Origin: Blautia liquoris
GTDB taxonomy: Bacteria; Bacillota; Clostridia; Lachnospirales; Lachnospiraceae
Assembly: GCF_015159595.1 (NCBI RefSeq)
Contig: NZ_CP063304.1
Coordinates: 434,001 to 498,000, forward strand
DNA: 64,000 bases
Direction of reading: 5' to 3'
Under the pieces are notes generated by a model. The model saw only the letters and a program-made list of their open reading frames with translations, did no database searches and was not told the DNA's origin. The position numbers were made by a program, and so were the translations under genes. How positions within the stretch are numbered: position 1 is the first letter of the stretch; each line of letters begins with the position of its first letter. Shown piece by piece: positions 57,876 through 64,000 of the stretch.

Positions 57876-58727
57876 ATGATGAAAAAAAGTCTGGCAGGAG
57901 TATTAATTATGGGATCGGTGATGGCTGCACTGACGGGATGTACAAAGAAAGGCACTGACAGCAGCTCGGCTAATTATGCAAATACAAGTGAAACAAACAG
58001 TTCAAAATCTTCAGAAACAGGTACCTTTACAGTAGGATTCGATCAGGATTTTCCGCCGATGGGATTTATGGGTGATGACGGAGAATTTACCGGATTTGAT
58101 CTGGAACTGGCTGCGGAGACAGCAAAGCGTATGGGACTTACAATCAAGTACCAGCCGATTGCATGGGATTCCAAGGATATGGAATTAAAATCAGGAACGA
58201 TTGACTGTATCTGGAACGGATTCACGATGAACGGGCGCGAAGAAGGCTACGCATGGAGTGAGCCTTATATGGAGAATGATCAGGTGTTTGTTGTCAGAGA
58301 AGATTCCGGGATCAGTAAAATATCAGACTTAAGCGGTAAAAGTGTGGAGGTTCAGGCAGATTCCAGTGCAGAGGCAGCTCTAAAGGATAAGCCGGAGATT
58401 ACGTCTTCCTTCCTCTCGTATCAGGCAGTTCCGGATTATCTTACAGCAATGATGGACCTTGAGTCTGGAGCAACTGATGCGATTGCCATGGACAACGTAG
58501 TTGCAAGCTATCAGATTAAGGCTGCGAAAAAAGATTTTGTAATCTTAGACGATCCGATTACAGCGGAAGAGTATGCGGTCGGTTTTGCAAAAGATAATAC
58601 GAAACTGCGAGACGAAGTGCAGAAGACTCTGGATGAAATAGCGGCCGATGGTACGGCAAAGAAAATATCGGAAAAATGGTTTGACAAGGATATTACCACG
58701 ATAGGAAAAGGGCAGGGGGAAAACTAA
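57876..58727 (+). CDS. Amino-acid ABC transporter substrate-binding lipoprotein
   Basis: 283 residues. Lipoprotein signal with lipobox ALTGC (Cys near residue 22), then a Ser-rich linker, and a family 3 extracellular solute-binding domain: FTVGFDQDFPPMGFMGDDGE, FTGFDLELAAETAKRMGL, TIDCIWNGFTMNGRE, and KISDLSGKSVEVQADSSAEA. It captures a polar amino acid (cystine, glutamine or similar). First gene of a complete three-gene transporter. Confidence 0.93.
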   Translation: MMKKSLAGVLIMGSVMAALTGCTKKGTDSSSANYANTSETNSSKSSETGTFTVGFDQDFPPMGFMGDDGEFTGFDLELAAETAKRMGLTIKYQPIAWDSKDMELKSGTIDCIWNGFTMNGREEGYAWSEPYMENDQVFVVREDSGISKISDLSGKSVEVQADSSAEAALKDKPEITSSFLSYQAVPDYLTAMMDLESGATDAIAMDNVVASYQIKAAKKDFVILDDPITAEEYAVGFAKDNTKLRDEVQKTLDEIAADGTAKKISEKWFDKDITTIGKGQGEN

Positions 58728-58728
58728 A

Positions 58729-59385
58729 GTGAATATAGATATAGGGGTTCTGTTGTCTAAGCTGGGAAGCGGCATGCTGACATCTTTTTGGATCTTCTGC
58801 ATTACCTTGCTTCTTTCTATTCCACTGGGACTTTTGATCACATTTGGAAGGATGGCACATAATGCCATTCTTCGAACCATCACGAAAATATACATTTCCA
58901 TCATGCGTGGAACACCTCTGATGCTGCAGCTGATGCTTGTTTATTTCGGGCCATTTTACATCTTTCATGTAAACATAAGTTCCACATACCGTTATACGGC
59001 TGTCTGTATCGGATTCGTGCTCAACTATGCGGCTTATTTTGCAGAAATATATCGCAGTGGAATAGAGTCCATGCCAATCGGACAGTATGAAGCCGCGAAA
59101 GTACTGGGATACAGCAAGGCACAGACGTTTTTCTATATCATTCTTCCACAGGTGGTGAAACGAATTCTGCCTACGATCACGAATGAGGTCATCACGTTAA
59201 TTAAAGATACTTCTCTGGCATTTGTAATCGGAGTAACTGAGATGTTTACGAATGCAAAGGCACTGGCATCCGGGATGTCAAGCGTTATGCCGTATCTGGG
59301 AGCCGGCGTCTTTTATTATGTCTTCAACTTTGTCGTGGCGTTTGTCATGGAGAAGTTTGAGAAGAAACTGAGCTATTACCGCTAA
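58729..59385 (+). CDS. Amino-acid ABC transporter permease
   Basis: 218 residues, GTG start 58729, 1 bp after the previous stop. HisM/GlnP family with about five membrane segments; FCITLLLSIPLGLLI, ISIMRGTPLMLQLMLVYFG and the EAA loop EAAKVLGYSKAQTFFYIILP. Homodimeric channel of the polar amino-acid uptake system. Confidence 0.94.
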   Translation: MNIDIGVLLSKLGSGMLTSFWIFCITLLLSIPLGLLITFGRMAHNAILRTITKIYISIMRGTPLMLQLMLVYFGPFYIFHVNISSTYRYTAVCIGFVLNYAAYFAEIYRSGIESMPIGQYEAAKVLGYSKAQTFFYIILPQVVKRILPTITNEVITLIKDTSLAFVIGVTEMFTNAKALASGMSSVMPYLGAGVFYYVFNFVVAFVMEKFEKKLSYYR

Positions 59386-59400
59386 GGGAGGAGGAGTGGA

Positions 59401-60159
59401 ATGAAATATCTGGAAATGAAACATGTAAAAAAACAATTTGACAGTCTGGAGGTCCTAAAGGATATCTCTCTCTCCGTTGAAGAGGGGGAGGTGACTGCGA
59501 TCATCGGTCCTTCAGGTTCCGGAAAGTCAACGCTTCTTCGATGTGCGACCATGTTGGAAGAGATGGACGACGGAGAACTGTACTATCTTGGCGAGCAGGC
59601 GGCGAAAAGTGAGAATGGACGTGCTGTATATCAAAAACCCGCTGTGCTCAAAAAAATGCGCCAATACTATGGTCTTGTCTTTCAGAACTTCAATTTGTTT
59701 CCCCACTACAGCGTTTTAAAAAATATTATAGACGCTCCCATTCATGTGCAGAGACGAAAGAAAGACGAGGTTGGGGAGCAGGCAATGAAACTTCTCGATC
59801 AGATGGGACTTTCCGATAAAGCGGATGCTTATCCCTACCAGCTCTCGGGCGGACAGCAACAGAGAGTCTCCATAGCCAGAGCACTTGCCATGAATCCGAA
59901 GATTTTATTTTTTGATGAGCCGACCTCGGCACTTGACCCGGAACTCACCGGAGAGATTTTAAAGGTTATCCAGGAATTGGCAGCTATGCATATGACGATG
60001 GTGATTGTAACTCATGAGATGGAATTTGCCCGTAAAGTGGCAAACCATATCATCTTTATGGAGAACGGAATCATCTTGGAGGAGGGAACACCCGACGAGG
60101 TGTTTTCCTCTCAAAATGCAAGAATTTTGAGCTTTCTTGGAAAATTCAAGCGGGATTAG
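59401..60159 (+). CDS. Amino-acid ABC transporter ATP-binding protein
   Basis: 252 residues. Walker A IIGPSGSGKSTLLRC, Q-loop LVFQNFNLFPHYSV, signature LSGGQQQRVSIARALAM, Walker B ILFFDEPTSALDPELTGE. Typical GlnQ/HisP-type ATPase of the polar amino-acid family. RBS AGGGAGGAGGAG before ATG 59401. Confidence 0.95.
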   Translation: MKYLEMKHVKKQFDSLEVLKDISLSVEEGEVTAIIGPSGSGKSTLLRCATMLEEMDDGELYYLGEQAAKSENGRAVYQKPAVLKKMRQYYGLVFQNFNLFPHYSVLKNIIDAPIHVQRRKKDEVGEQAMKLLDQMGLSDKADAYPYQLSGGQQQRVSIARALAMNPKILFFDEPTSALDPELTGEILKVIQELAAMHMTMVIVTHEMEFARKVANHIIFMENGIILEEGTPDEVFSSQNARILSFLGKFKRD

Positions 60160-60161
60160 TC

Positions 60162-60190
60162 TTGCTTTTAGCAACACGCTAGCTTATAAT
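60162..60190 (+). promoter_or_regulatory. Promoter for purB
   Basis: TTGCTT (60162-60167), 17-bp spacer, TATAAT (60185-60190). The leader holds a hairpin CTGCGC(CA)GCAC/GTGC(C)GCGCAG at about 60200-60225. Confidence 0.65.
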
Positions 60191-60266
60191 TATACAGGGA
60201 CTGCGCCAGCACTTTGTGCCGCGCAGCCCGCGGTAGTGTTATAATCAAGAAGTTTGAGGTAATTAG

Positions 60267-61703
60267 ATGGAGCGAACCGATAAATATATAAGCCCGTTAT
60301 CTGAGAGATACGCCAGTGGTCAGATGCAGTATATCTTTTCACAGGACATGAAGTTTAAAACATGGAGAAAATTGTGGATTGCACTGGCTGAGACCGAGAA
60401 AGAGCTGGGTCTTTCGATCACTCAGGAACAGATTGATGAATTAAAAGAGCATCAAAATGATATTAATTATGAGGTGGCCAAAGCCCGTGAAAAAGAGGTG
60501 CGCCACGATGTGATGGCACATGTATATGCGTATGGTGTGCAGGCTCCTCACGCAAAGGGCATTGTGCATCTTGGTGCGACAAGTTGTTATGTAGGCGATA
60601 ACACGGATATAATCATCATGAATGAGGCACTCACTTTGGTGAAAAGACGCCTGCTCTCCGTGATCGATGAACTCGCAAGGTTTGCAGATCAGTACAAGGA
60701 CTTGCCGACACTGGCATTTACACATTTTCAACCTGCGCAGCCTACGACTGTTGGAAAGAGGGCTTCTCTTTGGCTGCAGGATTTTACCATGGATTTTGAA
60801 GACCTTGAATATGTTCAGAGTACTTTGAAACTATTGGGAAGCAAGGGAACCACGGGAACTCAGGCAAGTTTTCTGGAACTTTTTGACCAGGATCAGGAGA
60901 AGGCCGACAAGATGGATTCTATGATCGCCGACAAGATGGGGTTTTCATCTTGCTATCCAGTATCCGGACAGACCTATTCAAGGAAAGTGGATACCAGGGT
61001 GGTCAATGTGCTTGCGGGAATAGCTGCCACAGCGCATAAGTTCTCCAACGATATACGCCTGCTGGCACATATGAAGGAGATCGAGGAACCCTTTGAAAAG
61101 GATCAAATCGGCTCATCTGCCATGGCCTATAAGAGAAATCCGATGCGGAGTGAACGAATTGCTTCTCTGTCGCGCTATGTGATGATTGATGCTTTAAATC
61201 CGGCAATCACATCGGCAAATCAGTGGTTTGAGAGAACGCTGGACGATTCGGCGAACAAGAGACTGTCGATTCCGGAGGCGTTTCTTGCGGTCGATGGGAT
61301 TTTAGAGCTATGCCTGAATGTCGTGAGTGGACTCGTGGTGTATCCGAAGGTGATAGAGAAACATCTCATGGATGAGCTTCCGTTTATGGCGACAGAGAAC
61401 ATCCTGATGGATGCTGTCAAAGCTGGCGGAGACAGACAGGAACTTCACGAACGCATTCGTGAGCTATCCATGATTGCGGGAAAACATGTAAAAGAAGAAG
61501 GATGTGAGAATGATCTTCTGGATTTGATCGCAGAGGATCCGATGTTTCATCTGTCAAAAGAAGATCTCAAGAAAACCATGGATCCGGCAAGATATACCGG
61601 CCGTTCGGCACAGCAGGTAGAAAACTTCCTGAAACAGGCAGTAAATCCTCTTCTTGGGAAGAATAAAGAACTGCTTGGAATGAAGGCTGAGATTAACGTA
61701 TAA
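60267..61703 (+). CDS. purB: Adenylosuccinate lyase
   Basis: 478 residues. Fumarase/aspartase superfamily; signature GSSAMAYKRNPMRSERI, AHVYAYGVQAPHAKGIVHLG and TLAFTHFQPAQPTTVGKR. It performs two steps: SAICAR to AICAR, and adenylosuccinate to AMP. Followed by purA, so the whole IMP-to-AMP branch is here. Confidence 0.96.
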   Translation: MERTDKYISPLSERYASGQMQYIFSQDMKFKTWRKLWIALAETEKELGLSITQEQIDELKEHQNDINYEVAKAREKEVRHDVMAHVYAYGVQAPHAKGIVHLGATSCYVGDNTDIIIMNEALTLVKRRLLSVIDELARFADQYKDLPTLAFTHFQPAQPTTVGKRASLWLQDFTMDFEDLEYVQSTLKLLGSKGTTGTQASFLELFDQDQEKADKMDSMIADKMGFSSCYPVSGQTYSRKVDTRVVNVLAGIAATAHKFSNDIRLLAHMKEIEEPFEKDQIGSSAMAYKRNPMRSERIASLSRYVMIDALNPAITSANQWFERTLDDSANKRLSIPEAFLAVDGILELCLNVVSGLVVYPKVIEKHLMDELPFMATENILMDAVKAGGDRQELHERIRELSMIAGKHVKEEGCENDLLDLIAEDPMFHLSKEDLKKTMDPARYTGRSAQQVENFLKQAVNPLLGKNKELLGMKAEINV

Positions 61704-61721
61704 GCTTGTACTTCATATCTG

Positions 61722-61754
61722 ATATGGGGTGATGTCTGTGACACCGCCCCATAT
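61722..61754 (+). other. Hairpin between purB and purA
   Basis: ATATGGGG (61722-61729) pairs with CCCCATAT (61747-61754), with inner TGT/ACA. No T-run directly after; could be a weak terminator or processing site. Confidence 0.55.
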
Positions 61755-61815
61755 TGGTGCGGTTTCGATGTTACATGTAAGTAAATCAACATCAATTAAT
61801 TAGGAGGATTATAAT

Positions 61816-63096
61816 ATGATCAAGGCTATTGTAGGAGCAAACTGGGGAGACGAAGGAAAAGGAAAGATCACGGATACACTGGCTGAAGAAGCAGATATCG
61901 TAGTGCGTTTCCAAGGTGGAGCCAATGCCGGCCATACCATCGTGAACAACTATGGGAAATTTGCACTTCATACATTGCCGTCTGGTGTTTTCTATAAGCA
62001 TACCACGAATATTATCGGAAATGGTGTTGCACTTAATATCCCTGTCTTATTTAAGGAACTTCACGAAGTGGAAGCGAAAGGGGTTCCGGAACCGAAACTT
62101 TTGATTTCGGACCGTGCACAGATTGTAATGCCTTATCATATTCTCTTTGACCAGTACGAAGAAGAACGTCTCGCAGGTAAATCATTTGGTTCCACAAAAT
62201 CGGGTATCGCACCTTTTTATTCTGATAAATATGCGAAGACAGGCATTCAGGTTCATGAATTATTTGATGAAGATGATTTAAAGGAAAAGCTTGAAAATAT
62301 CTGTACAGTGAAGAATGTCCTGCTGGAGCACTTGTATCACAAACCGCTTTTAAATCCGGATGATATCTTTCAGGAACTTATGGAGTATAAAGAGATGGTA
62401 AAACCATACATGTGTGACACATCACTTTATCTGTGCAATGCACTAAAAGAGGGGCAACAAGTTTTGTTGGAGGGACAGCTTGGAACTTTAAAGGATACAG
62501 ATCACGGAATCTATCCGATGGTAACCTCATCCTCAACTCTTGCAGCTTATGGTGCAGTAGGCGCTGGCGTTCCGCCATACGAGATCAAAGACATCATCAC
62601 AGTCAGCAAAGCCTACTCAAGTGCAGTGGGGGCAGGTGAATTTGTCTCAGAGATATTTGGAGATGAGGCTGATGAATTGAGAAAACGAGGCGGAGATGGC
62701 GGCGAATTTGGTGCGACGACAGGACGCCCGAGACGTATGGGATGGTACGATTGTGTCGCCTCAAAATATGGCTGCAGACTCCAGGGTGCTACGCAGGTTG
62801 CCTTTACAGTACTGGATGTTCTGGGATATCTGGATGAGATTCCTGTCTGTGTTGCCTACGAGGTTGATGGTAAGACAACGACAGAGTTTCCGACAACGTC
62901 GAAGCTTAGGAAGGCGAAACCAGTTTATAAGAAGCTTCCGGGATGGAAACAGGATATACGGGGAATAAAAGAATATGAGGATCTTCCCAAAAACTGCCGG
63001 GCCTATATAGAATTTGTTGAAGAACAAATAGGTTATCCAATTACCATGATTTCAAACGGTCCGGGAAGAGAAGATATTATATACCGCAAAAAGTAA
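61816..63096 (+). CDS. purA: Adenylosuccinate synthetase
   Basis: 426 residues. IVGANWGDEGKGKITDTLAE (GTP-binding P-loop-like), RFQGGANAGHTIVNNYGKFA and GATTGRPRRMGWYD. It condenses IMP with aspartate using GTP. Substrate for purB next door. RBS TAGGAGGATTATAAT before ATG 61816. Confidence 0.97.
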   Translation: MIKAIVGANWGDEGKGKITDTLAEEADIVVRFQGGANAGHTIVNNYGKFALHTLPSGVFYKHTTNIIGNGVALNIPVLFKELHEVEAKGVPEPKLLISDRAQIVMPYHILFDQYEEERLAGKSFGSTKSGIAPFYSDKYAKTGIQVHELFDEDDLKEKLENICTVKNVLLEHLYHKPLLNPDDIFQELMEYKEMVKPYMCDTSLYLCNALKEGQQVLLEGQLGTLKDTDHGIYPMVTSSSTLAAYGAVGAGVPPYEIKDIITVSKAYSSAVGAGEFVSEIFGDEADELRKRGGDGGEFGATTGRPRRMGWYDCVASKYGCRLQGATQVAFTVLDVLGYLDEIPVCVAYEVDGKTTTEFPTTSKLRKAKPVYKKLPGWKQDIRGIKEYEDLPKNCRAYIEFVEEQIGYPITMISNGPGREDIIYRKK

Positions 63097-63121
63097 GCGG
63101 ATTTCCGGAACGGAGGTATCA

Positions 63122-63745
63122 GTGAGGGTAATTTACAAAAAGAAAAGCTTCCTGTCTATTTTGAGTCTTATACTTTTTCTTACCGCCTGTGGCAGAAAGA
63201 GTGAGATTCAGGAGACCACCATTTCTGTCAGTGCAAAGGGTGCACTTACAGAGGAGATTGTAGGCAGCAAAGATAAACAGAACTATCCGTTGGACGAGTT
63301 ACGGGCTTTCGCAGAGGATGACATTAAAAGATATAACAAGAAGGTAAAAGACGGACAAGTAGATCTAAAATCCTGTGAAATCAAGAGTGGAGTTCCCAGA
63401 ATTAAGATCACCTATGGTTCTTGGAAAGACTATGCGGATTATCACAATTCTGTGTTTTTCTATGGTACGATAGAGGAGGCCAAAAAAAAAGGATATGATT
63501 TTGACACCAAATTTGTGGATAACAACGGTGATACAGCTGCCTCTTCCACAATCCTTGCCAATGATGCTAACTGGTATGTAGTAATACTGAATGAACCAAT
63601 CCGCGTGAAAGTGAGCAAAGATTTCATCTATGTAAGCGAAAATGCAAAAGTAATTCACGCGAAAGAAGCAGGACCCAGAGAAAAAAAGGATCAAGAGAAT
63701 GGTAACATCACGACAGACGCTCTTGTTTATCTGATATGCAAATGA
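63122..63745 (+). CDS. Hypothetical lipoprotein
   Basis: 207 residues from GTG 63122 (RBS CGGAGGTATC). N-terminal signal with lipobox FLTAC (Cys near residue 23), then a mostly charged domain with KSGVPRIKITYGSWKDYADYH and KVSKDFIYVSENAKVIHAKE. Family not recognised. It lies 25 bp after purA and 43 bp before glyQS. Probably exported and anchored; role unknown. Confidence 0.7.
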   Translation: MRVIYKKKSFLSILSLILFLTACGRKSEIQETTISVSAKGALTEEIVGSKDKQNYPLDELRAFAEDDIKRYNKKVKDGQVDLKSCEIKSGVPRIKITYGSWKDYADYHNSVFFYGTIEEAKKKGYDFDTKFVDNNGDTAASSTILANDANWYVVILNEPIRVKVSKDFIYVSENAKVIHAKEAGPREKKDQENGNITTDALVYLICK

Positions 63746-63788
63746 CAATCCACAGTATTGATCATTGACGAATGTAAAGGAGATAAGA

Positions 63789-64000
63789 ATGGAAAAGACA
63801 ATGGAAAAAATAGTTGCTCTTGCAAAGTCAAGAGGATTTGTTTATCCGGGTTCAGAGATATATGGGGGTCTTGCCAATACATGGGATTATGGCCCGCTTG
63901 GTGTTGAACTGAAAAATAATGTAAAAAAAGCATGGTGGAAAAAATTCATAATGGAGAATCCCTATAACGTGGGTATTGACAGCGCAATTCTTATGAATCC
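63789..64000 (+). CDS. glyQS: Glycyl-tRNA synthetase, single-chain class II (partial)
   Basis: 71 residues before the window edge. It begins [20 protein letters not shown] and contains [20 protein letters not shown], the class II motif region of the alpha-2 type GlyRS. RBS AAAGGAGATAAG before ATG 63789. It charges tRNA-Gly; the lone tRNA-Gly(GCC) is 6.7 kb upstream. Confidence 0.95.
   Translation, partial: MEKTMEKIVALAKSRGFVYPGSEIYGGLANTWDYGPLGVELKNNVKKAWWKKFIMENPYNVGIDSAILMN

Noticed and set aside
60191-60266. Purine riboswitch or repeat copy upstream of purB
   Set aside because: Only a simple GC-rich hairpin with a GCAC/GTGC core resembling one stem of the dispersed repeat; ends do not match and no purine aptamer motif is present.

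Overview
The window looks like a chromosomal segment of a low-to-mid GC, spore-forming Gram-positive anaerobe of the class Clostridia, most likely family Lachnospiraceae. This rests on gene content and order: map, a KOW-domain protein and infA in the ribosomal operon; a type III glutamine synthetase; an ftsEX-ctpB block; an hrcA-grpE-dnaK-dnaJ-prmA-rsmE operon with CIRCE; an IreB-ruvX-DUF1292 block; a SigK-type sigma factor; codY; and an L17 with a large internal insertion. Promoters are sigma-A-like with 16-18 bp spacers. TTG and GTG starts are common. No phage, integrase, IS transposase, CRISPR array or rRNA is seen.

Layout. (1) 1-10.6 kb: the end of the spc and the alpha ribosomal operons (map, KOW protein, infA, then rpmJ, rpsM, rpsK, rpsD, rpoA, rplQ), split between infA and rpmJ by a complete oligopeptide ABC transporter operon (oppBCDFA) with its own promoter and terminators. 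(2) 10.6-22.9 kb: lipid kinase, class II aldolase, type III glutamine synthetase, a divergent WecG/TagA-like protein, a YitT protein, a PucR-like regulator, ftsEX, an S41 protease, DegV and an M18 aminopeptidase. (3) 22.9-24.3 kb, minus strand: an odd membrane protein with a DeoR-type sensor domain and no DNA-binding domain. (4) 24.5-33.6 kb: uvrB and the heat-shock operon. (5) 33.6-46.9 kb: sulfur and tRNA modification (cysteine desulfurase, thiI, mtaB, trmR, U32), RNA turnover (RNase J, YlbF), SigK, comM-like and dprA. (6) 47-56.9 kb: topA, codY, groSL, two small membrane proteins, guaB, an amidase, a nitroreductase. (7) 57-64 kb: tRNA-Gly(GCC), queT under a preQ1-I riboswitch, a polar amino acid ABC transporter, purB, purA, a lipoprotein and the start of glyQS.

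The most unusual observations: (a) the oligopeptide-binding lipoprotein gene appears circularly permuted, with the C-terminal segment typical of OppA placed just after the signal peptide, and it is also cut by an in-frame TAG; (b) the DeoR-sensor/SipW-like membrane fusion; (c) a 155-bp structured dispersed repeat with 7-bp terminal inverted repeats, present in two copies that differ at one base and lie in opposite orientation 16 kb apart, plus loose hairpin modules and a shrunken derivative; (d) two adjacent hairpins after infA whose loops are complementary over 10 nt; (e) a 365-nt hairpin-rich spacer between rpmJ and rpsM.

How the genes work together: most of the window is housekeeping (translation, protein folding, purine synthesis, cell division and wall turnover, tRNA modification), with peptide and amino-acid uptake as the adaptive layer and CodY as a likely integrator. 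All calls were made by reading the sequence; no database search was run.
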